The notes under the pieces: generated by a model | What the model saw: only the letters and a program-made list of their open reading frames with translations | Told to the model about the DNA's origin: nothing | Databases searched by the model: none | Translations under genes and position numbers: made by a program | Origin: Branchinecta lynchi | Lineage: Eukaryota; Arthropoda; Branchiopoda; Anostraca; Branchinectidae | Assembly: GCA_023053575.1 (NCBI GenBank) | Contig: JAKZAP010000001.1 | Location: forward strand, 20,416,533 to 20,480,532 | Direction of reading: 5' to 3' | Length of the DNA stretch: 64,000 nucleotides | Shown: piece by piece, positions 12,401 to 27,400 of the stretch | Position numbering within the stretch: the stretch's first letter is position 1 | Layout: each line of letters opens with the position of its first letter

Positions 12401-15400
12401 CCTGTCCTCACTTGAAATGGAACATCTGAGACATGAGTTCTTTCCGAATATCAAGTTTCATTAATATCCGATCACCCGTTCAAAAGTTGGACAAAAGTTC
12501 TTCCCACCAAGTTTCATCCCGATCCGTCCACTCTGAACATGTCACACGATTTCGCATACCCCCCCGCCCCCTCCAGCTTCCCCCAAAGTCATCGGATCCG
12601 TTTCGGGCTTGACTTGTGACATTCGAGACACGAGGTCTTTCCAAATATCAAGTTTCCATACGATCCAATTCCCCGTTCAAAAGTTAGACATACGTCAATA
12701 TTATGGATTCCCCCTCCCTTCACCTCCCCTCACGGTTGTCGGATCGGGGAAGTGACTATTTCCAAGTTAGTTTGGTCGGGTCCCTAATACGCCTGCCAAA
12801 TTTCATCGTCCTAGCACATTTGGAAGTACCCTAACTCGCGATCACCGGACTGACCGACAGACCGACGAAAAAGTGGTCGGTATATGTCACTTGGCCGGAA
12901 GGCAAGTGCCATAAAAACGTGTGTTCCCATTATTTGAACCATACAATACTCTATGTGAAACGTCGCCCGAACGATGATTAAAATCCATGTCAACCAATAA
13001 ACAAGCGTTCGTTGGGGACAGCCGTGGTGACGCTTCTGGCTCTTCCGCTAGGTGCACGGCGATTCTTCATCGGCACGTGGAGTTATAGTTATCAAGAGTG
13101 TCCTCCCCATGTTCACAAGCCTCTCTGTAGCTAGTTGCAGAGCGATGGCCATGTATGCCGAAGATCGTGGGTTCAAATCCCGTCTGAGCAGGACTTTTGC
13201 TTCAGTTCACTACTTATAATCGCTAAAAGATGCTTCTGAGCCATGACCTAGCACTTACCTGTCTATTATTCCTAGGTATCCGTCCTAGCCGTTGTCCATT
13301 GATGTCAAACAAATGCACATTCCGATTATCCGTCGGTACAGCAATGTGGTTCAAATTAGACACCGATAGACGATTGGCCGCTGAGTCGAGTCGTATTACG
13401 TGCAGTGGTGTCCGCATATTTTTCAGATCCCAAATCTTGACGGTTTTATCGTCAGACCCTGAAACGATTTTGTCCTCCCCAGCAAATACGGCACAATTGA
13501 CAGCCCTGAAATAAACTTTTCTGTAAAAAAAAACAAGAAGGAAGAATAAAAATGATTGGCTATAAAGTGGGCTGCCGCATATGCCCTCAAATTGACCTTA
13601 CCAGATCATAAAACTGATTCTCGAGTTTTCTGCCCAGATGGTCGATATCAAGTCGATTCGCGAACGATTTCGACGACGGTTTCACTTTGAAATCTTCGAC
13701 CTCGATTTCGTTCTAAACAAATAGACTGTCTTGGATTCTTCGTCTCCCATCGATAAGTTCTTAAAGTTTAACTGAAAAACAAACTTGTTTTTGTATCATT
13801 GTTGAATGCCCTGGCTTCTTTAGATTCTGCTAAATGATTTTTTGATTTTCCACTATCTGCTCTAGTAGTGAGGTTCATAAATATCTACGACTGTCGCTAC
13901 AGCGCAAATTCTACTATGTCGTGGAATATTTGAATCTGAACACAAACGCGGCTTTTCAGTGGGCGATGATAAGCTTGGCGAAGACTGCTTAGTGCCTGAA
14001 CAAAAAAGTTTCATAAATCTTTTTCGTCAAGCAGACGACACAGGTAGTACCACATATCTGACAGGGAAATTCCACTATTTTGAAAATTGATTATTCGCGA
14101 ATAGCCGAGCAACGAAGTTAATAATTTTCATCGGGTCTTCATGCCTCTTTAAGTGAATGGGCGAGGGGTAACAAGACTGTCCCATCTGTGCCCTTTTCAG
14201 TTAAACTTTAAAGGACACCTCGCACCAGATAGTGTTTCTGCTCAGATGTTCGGAGATAGTTGACCACTTTGCAACTAAGCTATGCTTACAGAAAATTACA
14301 CACGGCTTCAGTTGTTTTTATGCTCTTTCCATTTCCCTTGCCATGGATGATATGGTTTACCATGTACAATCTATTCTAGAAAGAAGTTAATATGGGCATA
14401 ATGTCCCTCAAAAATGCTCTCCCGCCATGGCACCCCGAAACACCACCTCATTCGGATATACCTTGTTTTCATTCGCCCTTCCCTCGAATACTGCTGTCCG
14501 GTATCGCACTTCGGTTTAACACGGGAGCAGCCGGATCACCTCGAGATGATCCAGTACCGTTCTTTACTAATAATATCAAACCCCCCCCCAAAATCCCGTA
14601 CATTTCCATTCTTAACGAGTTTGGCCTCACGTCTCTGTCAACCCTTAAACAGTTACTTTCTACTAAGTTGGGTGGCTAACTACTGGAAGATCCCGTCCAT
14701 CGTCACATACTTCCCCCTCCCGTACAAGGCCACAGAGAATGGCAGCGCAACCAGTTCCTAAGATCCAACACATGCGGGCAACTCATGCGCGGTACGAAAG
14801 AGCTTTTGTCCCCTCCTTTGTGAGTTTTTTCAACGCGAAATTCAAAAAAGAAATTTTTATTTTTTTTATTTTTGAAGTTTAGGGTTTTATATTGTTGCAA
14901 TTTTTTTGCTGCGTAATTAACGAATACTTATGTAAAAGCGTACTGTATCTAGTTATGTTTAACGATGGAACAAATATTCGTTTTTTTGGTAATACCGTAC
15001 GAAATGTTTTTTAATAATAAAGACGATTGATGACAATCTTGGCAAGATCTGCATAACCTGGCTTCGGACGAATAAGCTCCTCGGAAACAATGATCGGGCG
15101 CATGATACGTCACGTAAAGACAACAAACGTGGCAGGCGTGATAGTCAGTGTATTGCTAACAAAGGAGATAGGATACACTTATGAAGTGAAGAATGGCGGG
15201 AACGAGATTGGATTGAAATATTACTGAAGAAGAACGAATTACTATCATATATAGTACGTGTCCTTTAAAGCAGTGGTTCCCATCCTTTTCCGTACCGCGT
15301 ACCCCTAATCAAGGTTCGAAAAACGTGAAAAAGACGATAATTATTATCATAAATGATAAGGCATACATGTGTAAAAATATATACAAAATCAATGAGGCAA

Positions 15401-18400
15401 TCACTAGAGGCTGCCTTGTCGTAACAACTTTGTCAAATCTCGGCTCGACGTCGTTAGCCGCATATTTTTTACAGTCAGCCTGTGTCTGTGTTTGGTTTCT
15501 ATGTTCTCGATGCTTTCATCAAGCTTCATCGCAAACTTTTTCGTTAGCTTAATTCGCAACCTGAATGACAATATCACTTGCAATGTCTTCGATTCTTCTT
15601 GAAACAATGTTGTCTGACACAGGAACAGATTTTACGGCAGTAGGCTAGCTGTTTCTGAATCAACGTTATTTCGTCACTGACTTTCACTAGGGCTTATCAG
15701 AGGCGTCACGCACGGCCTGACAACACCCATCCCCAGCAGTTACTTAAAAAAAAAAAGAAACAGTAGGTAAAAATGAACTGTCGGCCAGTAAAAATACCTT
15801 ACCTCTTAAGGTACATTTTGGCTGGTTTTGCCTCTGCTGCTAATTTAGGCTTTCGGCAATCAAAAATGAGTGAGGCGAGATTGAAGCTACAGACTAAACA
15901 CAGTTTGGTTCCTTCGCGTACCCCTTGCAAGGCTCTCGGTACCACAGGGTTGGGAACCACTGCTTTAAAGGACCAGTCGTACCTATTTTACTGATTCATT
16001 TTACGTCTCTAGTCGCTCCATTCATTCTCATTTCCGAGATTTCATACTTCCGATGTCAATTTTATCCCTTATCCAACACCTACACCGATATTAGCATCTG
16101 CCACATTGGCTTTATTTGCATTATGCATTATGCACTTTTCTCCGTGTTTCACATCAAAGCTAAGGGGGCCTCGCGCGGCTAAAACCGTCCGGATGGGTTA
16201 TTATTTTTTTTTTACAAAGATACTGCACAGTTTCGCCGGGGTCAGGTACATAAGAATATTGGAGCATATACTGTATCTACAGCAGCTTAATTGTACCGTG
16301 TTCTTCAAAATTATGCTAACTACATTTTCATTATTTGTGGGCCCAGTTTTGTGCATGAAGAAAGAAGTAACTCAGAAAGTTAAAACTAATCTACCTGTTA
16401 GATGGTGCTCATGTCGTCATCTAACACTTAGCACAACTTAACAGAATACCAAATCAGCTATGTTCTTTCCAATGGTATAGTTAACTCAGTTTTCAAATTT
16501 TTTCAGTTAGCACAGTTTTGAAGAACACGGTACAATTGCTCGCCCGACATCGCATAGGGTTCGAGTTCCAATACTCCCTCCGACGGTTTAGTCTGTCGTT
16601 CGGTCTGCACGAGTGGATTCGGTCAGGCTAGCAGTGGTAACAGATCCTAAATGGGTGCCTAGAGCAAACTGATGAAAGGAATGGGGAGCGGCGGATGGCT
16701 GGATGACACATCTAAGCGCCGGAATGGGATTGGATTTGGGTTTGGAGGAATGGTGAGAAGGGGAAAAGAGTAGATGGTTGCGGGCTCTACCCTCCGATAC
16801 TGAACAACAAAGGACGAGTTCATGCGGTTTGGATTCGGAATATATGCGAACATTTTCTTCTTCCTGAATAGCCGAATAACGAGTCCAATCTATTTTTCCT
16901 TGAAGTATCCACCCATACACTCATGAAAACCGCCAGGTCCGAGTTTGAATATCCCTAAACCATTCTGTTTCGAAGATCCAGGGGGAGGTTCTTTTTTGTC
17001 CACGCTTGTGGATGTACAAAGAGTAAGTGTCACAAGCAGAAGGAGAAACTGAGACCATTGATACTTACTCCACATGGCCCTGAAAGACACAGACTGTCTG
17101 GATGTCCCTGAAATCCCACAGCCGAAACGTAGTATCTTTACTTGAGGTAAGAGCGAGACGATTCTTGGGGTGAGCGGAGACGTAGGTTAGTTCCTCGTCG
17201 TGACCTTTAAAAATACGAAGTTAAGCCACGTCCTTGTTTACCATCTGAAGCGTGAAAGGAGTGGAGTATATAGATTGGGTGACACAAAGTCTCTGACAAA
17301 AATCTGTGTATGGGGAAAGATTGCAGATTTTCATGGGGTTGCTGTCCGCTCCAGGGCACTGTGGTCGAACGTCCAAGCCGCTCTGTGTTCATGCGTTGGG
17401 GTATACGCTAACTTCCTAACGTTGTAGGAAGAGTGTTTTTTTCTGCACTTAGCTGTGATGATACGCACGATTTTAGCCGCGCGAGGCCCCAAGAAAAGTG
17501 CGTAGCCTGTCTTTCTGACGAATGAGCTCCTTGGAAGAAACATGAGAGCATGATCGGCTTCGAAAAAAAAGCCAATGTGGCAGATGCTAAAATCGGGTTT
17601 CCAGTTTGATCTTGGTCCCTGATACGCCAGCCAAGTTTCGTCGTGAAAATTCCCAAAACTGACATCACCGGAATTCCGGGACCCCCACCCCCAAGTTTGC
17701 GGATCACTTCCAGTTGTATTAACGATTTATCTACAGCAGATGCTTGTACTTCCCAGCAAGTTTCACCCCGATCCTTCCACTCAAGCCGTTTCACGAGACT
17801 TCCGGCCCCCCCCCCCCAACAGCTGCAGAATCCGATCCGGACCTGAAATGGGACATCAGAGACATGTACTTTATTCATTTATTAAATTCCGTTCGAATCC
17901 GATCACCCGTTCGAATGTACACGACTCAATCTTCCGGATTCCCCTCCCCCGAGATGGTCGGATCGGGACAGAATATTTCCAAGTTAGTTTGAGCGGGTCC
18001 CTGATATGCCTGCCAAGTTTCATCGTCCTAGCACATCTGGATGTACCCTAACTCGTAATCGTGGGACTACCTTATGAGTTGTACCTTACCTTACCTTAAG
18101 CCCAACCGACTGACAGACGGAATTGTGATCGGTATATGGCACTGAGATAACGAAAATCTATCTTTTGGTCAAAACTTACTTCTGTCACTTTGCGGTTAGG
18201 ATGGGCACTTTAAGGGCGCTAGAAATTTATTTGTAAGAAAAACCCCTCGGGCAGAAATGTTCATCAGCCCTTGAGGATTGTGAAAGTGTGTCGTTTGCAC
18301 AAAAATTTGTTTGTGCTTTGCGGTTGAGATAAGAACTTCCAGGAATTTGTTTGCAAGCAAAACCCTTGAGGCAAAAAAGACTATAGGCCCTTTGAGATCA

Positions 18401-21400
18401 TGAAAATGTATCTTTTGGTCAAAATTATTTCTATTACTTTGCGGTTAGGATGATCACTTTAAGGGCGCTAAAAATTCATTTGTAACCAAGACCGTTGAGG
18501 CAGAAATGACATGCGCCCTTGGGGATCATGAAAATGTATCGTTTGCTCGAAATAATGTTTTGCCTTTTTCGGTTATAGTGTACACTCTAACGAGGTCGGA
18601 TCGGGGAACTGACTACTTCAAGTTAATCTGATCAGGTCCCTGATATGCAGGCCAAGTTTCATCGTCCTAGCCCACCTGGAAGTACCTTAACTCCGTCTCA
18701 CCGGAAATCCGGACCCCCCCCCCCCCCCCCCCCCTACAGTACCCCGAACGGGTCCGGTTCTGTCACTGATATACCTAGGGCTTGTGCTTGTTCTTCTCAC
18801 CCAGTTTCATCCAGATCGCTCCACTCTACGCGTGTCTCAAGATTTCCAGTTTCCATGACAAATTCATCAGATTCGGTCCGGACTTGAAATGGGACATCGG
18901 AGACACGGGGTCATCCCAAATATGGAGTTTCGTCAAGATCAGATCACCCGTTCGAAATTTATTTAGACCCCAAAATTACGGATTCCCCCTCCCTCCACGA
19001 CGGTTGGATCTGGGAACTGACTATTTTCCAAGTGAATCTGGTAGGGTCCCTGATGTGCCTGCCAAGTCTAATCGGCCTAGCACATCTGGAAGTACCCTAA
19101 CTTGCAATCGTGGGACCGACCGACCGACCGAAGGAACCGCGATCTGTATATGGCACTTGGCCGAAAGCCAAATGCCATACAAACTTTGAAGAAACACACC
19201 CCGATCCCTCCAGTCTAGCCTTCTCACGAGATTCCACCCCCCCCCCCCCCCAACAACTCTCACAGCTATCGAATCGAGGACGGACATGAAATGGGATATC
19301 AAAGACATGTGTATTATTCAGTTATGAAGTTTTATTCGAATCCGATCGACCGTTCGAAAGTTAAGCACGACTTAATATTCCGGATTCACCTCCCTCCACT
19401 CCCCGATATATGGCACTAGAAATCGATAGATCGCACTAGAGCCCAGAGGCTACAAAATGGCACTGGAGCCTGAGGCTACAAGTGCCATACAAAACAGGAT
19501 TTGTGTATGACTGGTTCGATCGCGCCCTATTCTGACCTCGATTGTGTAGCTTCCTTCTTACTTCTGTTGTGGCGTAGCCTGTCATTTGATTCTTCGCCAT
19601 TTGAGAAAACTTCGAGAACTGCTTCTTGTAGACTGACAGGATTTCCTAACCCTCGTATCGACTGTCGAAATTATTCATTCGAAAACTCATTTCACTTAAT
19701 CTTATTCGATCTTGGAGCAGTGCACACAGACATCTCCGGCGTCCCATTTGCCAACCGCCCATTGTCAGGCCTTATGTTAGGCCTTGTGGTGGGGCCATAA
19801 ACAGTTAATAGTTTTTTTTTATTTTTATGAATAAACTGCAACTGAAACCTCGATCCGACCACTGTGTGTGTGTGGAGGGGGGGGGGGGGTAGAGGGAGCG
19901 TCTTTCGAACAGGTGATAAGATCTTTATGAAACTTGATATTTGGAAAGAGCTCGTGTCTCCGATGTCCCGTTTCAAGTCCGGACCGAATCCAATGAATGT
20001 GTGGGGGAGGGGAATCTTGTGACACGCTTGGAATGAAGCGATCGGGAAGCACAAGCCCTAGGCAGATCATTGACAGAACCGGACCGGATTTGAGCACTGT
20101 GAGGGGAGTTGGAGGGGGGCTTCCGGAATTGCGGTGAACCGGAGTTAAGGTATTTCCAGGTGGGCTAGGACGATAAAACTTGGCAGGGGTTATCAGGGAG
20201 CTGACCAGATGAACTTGAAATCTCAGATCCGACCTCCTTTATGTGCAAATAACATAAATAGTTTTGTGCAAACGATACATTTTCATGATCTGCAAGGGCC
20301 CATGATCATTTCTGCCTTAGGTTTTTTTTCTTACAAATGAATTTCTAGCGTCCTTGAAGGGCGCATCCTAACCGCAAATGAAAGAAACAATTTTGACCAA
20401 AAGATACATTTTCATTATCTCAAATGAATGAATGAATGAATATTTTTATTTACCCACTTCTATAAAATAGAAATAGTGGAGTACATAAAGAAAATAAAGA
20501 AACACAACTTAAAATTAGGATACAACTTTACACATCGAACAGATTACACTTCAAACAAACGGACAAGACCGTGATGTGGAGAAAATGCGGCGACCGGCGA
20601 CCAATTTTTTTGTATAGTGCGCGTGTGCAAAAAACACACGCGCACTATAAAAAAAAAAATTAAAACTACAATAATCTGAAGAACAAGAGCTACGAGCTCA
20701 TATGGCACTTGTTACGAGTAGGTGATGCAAGAAAGTAGATGAGAATGTCACAAAATACCACCTTCAACCCCCCTAGGCTCGGACCTAGAAATAGGATATC
20801 TATCACTCGAGTCTGAGTATTTCCGGCACTGCGTAAGGACATCTAGGCCCTAGGGCATATTACTTTTCTCCCTTTTAAGTTTAGATCCACTCGTTTGATT
20901 CCTAAACGTGCCACACTATTTCCGGTACCCCCCTCGCTCCAATCCCCCTGCCACGGCCGAATCTGGTTCGGACACACAAATGAATTATATAAAGCATATT
21001 CTCTTACCACCTATCAAGTTTCACTCGCATTTTTCGGGAGATTGCTCTGCGCTCGGATTCGGTCCGGACCCTAAAATATGTCATCTAGGGCATATGATCT
21101 CTCTACTTTCCAAGTTTCATTAAAAATCGCTCCACTTGTGACCAATCGGCGAGCCACAGAATTTCCTAGACTCTCCCTCCAACTCCCCCCTCTGTGACGG
21201 AATAGATGCGCACGCCAAATAACAAATCTGGGACGCATAAGCTCGGCCCTATCCAACTTGCCTTGTTTTGGTTTTTGTGCACGTCGAAAAGTTTCCGGAG
21301 CCCCCTCAAACTCCCCCAACCATGGCTGCATGTGGTTCGGAAAATATGTTTTGCACATCTAGGTCAACAGTTCTTATCACCCATAAAGTTTCACTCGAAT

Positions 21401-24400
21401 CGGACCACCTGTTCGCAACCTAGGGAAGTCAGTGATTTGCGGCTTCCCACTCCCTTAGCTCCCTCAAAAACGCTCGGACCCAGGAACGGAAGTTTTCTTC
21501 GGGCATCGTGTCAGGTTCTTAAGTCTATCTGGTCAGGTCAGTAATACGCCAGCCAAGTTTTATCGTCCTTGGCACATCTGGAAGTGTCATAGCTCGCGAT
21601 TACTGGAATCCCCCTCCTCCAACTCCCCCCAAAGAGCCCCGGTAAGATCTCGATCTGTCAAGAGCGTGTCTACAGGGCTTATGCTTGTTTTTCCTACCAA
21701 ATTCTATCCTGATCCCTCGACTCTAAGCGTTTCACGAGATTTCCGGTGGCCCAGTCCAACTCCCCCCACAAGTATCGTTTCCGACCCGGACTTAACGTGG
21801 AACATCTGAGACGATAGCTCTTTCTACTTGCCAAGTTTCATTCAAATCCGTTCACCCGTTTAAAAGTTATGCATGCCACTAGATTCCGGATTCCCCATCC
21901 CTTCACGCCCCCCCCCCCCACGATGGTCGGATCGAGGAAACAACTATTCTCAAAGCAGTCTGTTCGGGTTCCTGTTATGCCTACCAAATTTCATCGTCCT
22001 AGGACCGAACTCGCGGGATCACGGAATTCCCCCCCCCCCCCCACTGTTCCCGAATCCTGCCCGGTTATGTCAACGATGTATCTAGGACTTGAGCAAGTTC
22101 TTCCCACCAAGTTTCGTCCCAATCCCTCCACTCTAAGCGTTTCCCAAGATTTCCGGTTTCCCCTCCATCTCCCCCCAAAGTCACCGGATCCGGTCCAGAT
22201 TTTAAGTGGGTTGTCTGAGACACGAGGTCTCTCCAAATATCCAATTTCATTGCTATCCGAGAAAGTTATAAATACCTCAAGATTCCACTCCCCCCACGAT
22301 GCACGGATTGGGGAAGTGACTCTTTTCAGATTAATCATCCAAGATACCTGATATGCCTGCCAAGTTTCATTGTCCTAGCACATGCGGCAGTACGAACTAG
22401 CGGGATCATCGGAATTCCCCCCCCCCCCCCTCAACCCCCCACAGTGCCCGAATCAAGTCCTTATGTGTCAACGATGTATCTAGGACTTGTGCTTATTCTT
22501 CCCACCAAGTTTCGTCCCAATCCCTCCACTCTAAGCGTTTCCCAAGATTTCCGGTTCCCCTCCAGCTCCCCCCAAAGTCACCGGATCCGGTTCGGATTTA
22601 AAGTGGGTCGTCTGAGGCACGAGATATCTCCGAATATCAAATTTCATTGCTATTCAATCACCCGTTCAAAAGTTATAAATACCTCTAGATTCCTGATTCC
22701 CCCTCCCTCAACTCCCCCCACGATGCTCAGATCGGTGAAGTGACTATTCCCACGATCTTCTGGGGTCCCTGATATGCCCGCCAAGTTTCATCGTCCTAGC
22801 TTATGTGGAAGTGCCCGAACTAGCAATACCTGGACAGACCGACCGACAGACGGACAGAAATCGCGATCGCTATATGGCACTTGGCCGAAGGGCAAGTGCC
22901 ATAAAAATGGGCACAACCGGTCGTAGAGTTGTGTGACTGTAAAGGACAATGACATAGTAAATCTAAGCACTGTTCAAAATGTCATGTTTCGCCAAAAGAA
23001 AACACTAAAAGGGTCGTCCTATCTACCTTCCGAGTGTTAAATAAATGTGCCAAATGACATCAAACTTCTGAAAGTATGGTTAGCCTACCTGAGAGAGTAT
23101 GCAGCAAATCCGTCGTCGTCACGTCATACAGTATGGCCGTTCTGTCCCATGACGCAGCTATGACTTGGTCACCACCATTCAGCCAATCAGCTGCGATGAC
23201 GACATTTTTGTGGCCAACCAGCTCGCAGACGTTTGTGCGGATCGTTGTTGCGCAAAACTGTGCGTAGTCGACCAAATCATCACCACCCTGAATTCGCTCT
23301 TCGAGATAATGGGCCGAGTCCAGCTCATCTTCTGAAGATATTGCCTTCTGAGAACAAAGCAATGAGATTCAGAGCGTGTTCCACCCTACTTACCGTAGTT
23401 ACTACGCATGACGTCACGAATTCTGGCTTTTTGCCGTCAAGGCTGGAACGATTTTTCTATTTTCCAGCAGTATTTCACGCCAGGGGTGAATCCGACCAAT
23501 CACGTTACAGAGATGCGTAGTTACTACGCTTACCACGCTCCCGAGCATGGTAAGCAAGTAGTAACTATTAGTTACTACGCTTACCACGCTCCCGAGCATG
23601 GTAAGCAAGTAGTAACTATTAGTTACTATTCCGACAAGGTTGGAACGGTCAGCGTAGTAACTTTTCGTGCGGATGGAACGGAAATAGTAACTAATAGTAA
23701 CTATTGTTAGAAGGGTGGAACACGCTCTCAGTTTATTCTTTGGTCTTTACAATGTTCTTCGAAACATTCTAGGTATTTCGCCAGTTTCGGGTTCTTCGCA
23801 AAAACAACAAGAACGTTCCAGTAACACAAACCTCAAGAAAAGTACGCAGTAGGATTGCTAAGCAAGAACTAGCAGTTCCAAGAAATAACACTTTCGATAC
23901 AAAACACTTCACCGTATAATACCGCAAATATTCTGTAAAACTTGCCGATAACATCCAGGATGTTCTGTTGAAAAGCCCTTCCTCGTGTTAAATGTTATCA
24001 AACTTCTGACAGTGTAGTTTGGCTTCCTCACATCCGTAATTACTGTCATCTAACTGCCATTAACCTAACTACGCTAGTTAGATCGCAATAGACGCGAGCT
24101 GGTGGGACGTACGGCCGTCACGCGTTTACATTTAACTCGCGTGTCAAAGGAAAAATTATTCAGTACTCGTGGTCAAAAACGCATTTTTTAATAAGATATT
24201 CTGATTACCTATATGTTTGCATTCGGGGTTTTGGTACGGGGGGGGGGGGGGTACCAAGACCCCTTCATAGGGCTTTCGTGTCCCTTCCATCAAGCTTAAA
24301 TACAATTTTTAGAACTCCCCCTTCATATTTGACAGTGCAAAAAGCTAAATTTTCCCAGAGCTATATTTCGGCTGTTCTTAAGCTCTCTTCAGGCTCAAGC

Positions 24401-27400
24401 TGGAAAATGAACTGGAAGTTCATTCATTCTGTAATAAAATTAGCTGACGTAGCCTATCCGTTTTGCCCTGTCAAATGATTTGCAGTCAGCTTGGGCTGAA
24501 TAAATACCTCTCCGTTCCAAACTGTTGCGAAAACAGAGAGGGGGGTTGGTTTAATCGAAAGCATATAGCTAATTTGTAGTTTTGTAACAATGAACAACAC
24601 ACATAGGCATATAGGCGAACAAACTAAAAAATATGTGCTGTAATACGTGGTTGTTAACTGTTGCTAACTGAACCGAACCGAACGGAAGCAACATAGCGGT
24701 ACCGGGACATCCTGTCCGGTATCACACTGTAGACAAGTTTGCATTGATGGGCTTCATTGATTGTCGTTCTTGCTGACAGGATCATCGGTATCCTTCGCCT
24801 AACATGTTTGCGACAACTCTGACGGCGTCTTTTCGCTGATCAAGGTTAGCAAAAAGTTCTTGATGCTCTTTACCCTGATACCTGAGCCTCGTTTTTGTTG
24901 CAATAGCGCTGCCGCATCGTTGCTGCAGCACTTCCTTGCTTTTGCATAATATGCGTTTTTGGATTCACTTTCTTCTTGGTTGAAGCGGCAGCACTGCAGC
25001 ATCTTGCAGGGAAGCACGGACTTGGTCGGGGAGCAAGTCCGTTTCTCGAGAAGCGCTGCCGTCTTCCTCGGAAGCGCTGCAGTGCAAAAACGGATGTAGA
25101 AAGAATCAGTCCGGAATCGGCCGAGAAGTGGACCTGCAGCATGCAACAAAAACGAGGCTCTGATGTGTAATAGTCCTTCAGCCCAAGCTGACTGCGAACC
25201 ATATTTTACAGAGCCAAAACGGATACGTCCGCCGAATTTTATAGAGCTTTTGTTCGGCCCTTCTTGGCAAGGGAAGTTATTTTTCTTGTTCTTTTTCGAA
25301 GTTTTTTTTCAGCTTGTCTGGTGTGTATATATGTGAGTCCGTTTCAGAACAGGAAGTCAACTTCTAGCCGACTGAAAACACCTGTACAGCTCCAGCGAGT
25401 AGGCTAACGGGACAGAATCAAAACAAAACAAACAAGACCAAAGGTTTCGTTGGGGTCCCAAAGATTTAACATTTATTGGACTTCTTGATCCAGACAATCA
25501 AATCTTGTAGATTTCCAAGTCTTCACCAGACCCTTTTAACATTTTGCTATTTATCCATAACCCACCGCTTGGTTATGTACAAATATAATGTTACCGTTTT
25601 GACGTTTCTGGCAACTTCCGGCCAAACAACAATCAGATGAGAAAACCAAATTCAGGTATGGATTCAGCCAGGATGTTTACTCCAATACCTCATCTTAATC
25701 GACTTCAGAAAGGTCCTTTACTTTGACAAAATTATTCGTAGCAGCATTCCTGCATGCAGAGCAAAAGATCTGGTGACACTGAGAGCCGAACCTTTCAATC
25801 CAAAATTTCCAGGTTTTTGCAAATTTTACCAGCTTACCCGTCAAGGAAATAAGTTCAAAATTCGATTCAGCATGTCTCCTTACCCCGATAACGAATCTCT
25901 AACTGACTTCGGAAATAACTTTGAGCTTCAACAAAATTTCCAGTTTCAGCCGGATTCCGGGTGAATCAGTTGTCCGGCAAGAAGACAAAGTTCGGGCATG
26001 GATTCAGCGTCCCTCGGATACTTACTTGTTATCTATTTTTGTTATTATCATAGTAGTATTCGAAAGGTAAAATAGGAACAGTTTGTAGTTTACTCTCTTT
26101 AATTTCTTAGGTATATCCTTACACCTTACACGACTATCTCATTAGCTTATAAAACATAGCTTTTTTACCCTTAATTCGAAACCCCCTCCTCTACCTCTAA
26201 ATATCTAAAGGACCCATCTACGACTTGGCCTGGCCTGTACGTGAATCCGCATACGAAGTTTGAAAACATAACTCAACCCCTGCACCCCCCGACATGAAAG
26301 ACAGACTTCCATGACTATACCCAGATAATACGTACAAGAAACGTGACTCCCTCCGGCATCCATAGATTAAACAAAGCGTATCGTCCGAGGCACAGAGCTT
26401 CCGCCTGTATGGATAAAGAGGAAGGGTAGGGACTGGCATAGCCACCTGTTTTTGTTATTTTTAATGGTCCCCAAATTTTATTAAACTGTTCACCAGGCAG
26501 TTGTCGGATGCATTCTGCCTTTTTCACCCAATAAATGCCGGTTGGGACTTCAAATAAACTGATCGCATACACTTTTTGTTTATCTTTAGTAGGTTTGAAA
26601 GTTGCAACAGCATGTCGCCTTACCCTATATCGACTATATCATTCGGTTTTAAATTTCATACTAAACTTCGGGATTCCGGGCGAACCACTTGTCCGGCGAA
26701 CCAATTGTTTTCATATTTGAATTCAGTATGTCCTCTTACCCCATAACAGAACATCTAATCAACTTCAGATTCCACTTTTATTTTTACAAATTTCCGGGTT
26801 TTTACGGATTCCGGAACCACTTGTCCGGCGAAACAATTATTTTCATATTTGAATTCAGTATGTCCCCATACCCCATAACAGAACATCTAATCAACTTCAG
26901 ATTCCACTTTTATTTTTACAAATTTTCCGTTTTTTTACGGATTCCGGGTGAACTACTTGTTCGGCGATAAATAATTTTCATATTCGGATTCAGCATGTCT
27001 CCTTACCCCTAAATTGCTTTCCAAAAATATTTGTTTTCGCCCCTCCCCACCCCTAAATATACAGCTTTGTATGTTTGAACTTGACCTGTCCCTTGACACA
27101 AAGAATCCCCACATCAAGTTTCACCAATATCTCATCCCCTTCGATCGTGCTCAAAGACGGACGGACAGACAACTTTTACGAAGTCACCGGTATCCCTCCA
27201 TTTACGCTTTCGGATCCCAAAAAGAGTGATATTCGACGGCGCCTTGGCAAAGAACCGATGTTTGTGATCAATCACAAAAATACTTGCGGCTGACTAAAGG
27301 CCAAGAACAACCATGTCCATCAAAGTGTTCAAATCAAAAATTTTAAAAGAGAATTAAAGCAAAAAACGACGTACCAGCTGTTCTGGAGAAACAGCCAAGG

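Noticed and set aside
11641..12912. Classical Helitron (TC start, CTRR end)
   Set aside because: The ends are caagagct and caagtgccat; no 5' TC or 3' CTRR. A Helentron/pearl-type relation fits better but is unproven.
13123..13195. Functional tRNA gene
   Set aside because: A and B boxes are present but the acceptor stem does not pair and no convincing anticodon arm forms.
17408..17878. 156-codon minus frame
   Set aside because: Crosses family A monomers and C-runs; it disagrees with the well-supported WDR37 exon nearby at 17069-17204.
21869..22351. 160-codon plus frame rich in Pro and Ser
   Set aside because: Translation of the family A monomer array; the same pseudo-peptide ([15 protein letters not shown]) appears in all A copies and with frame breaks.
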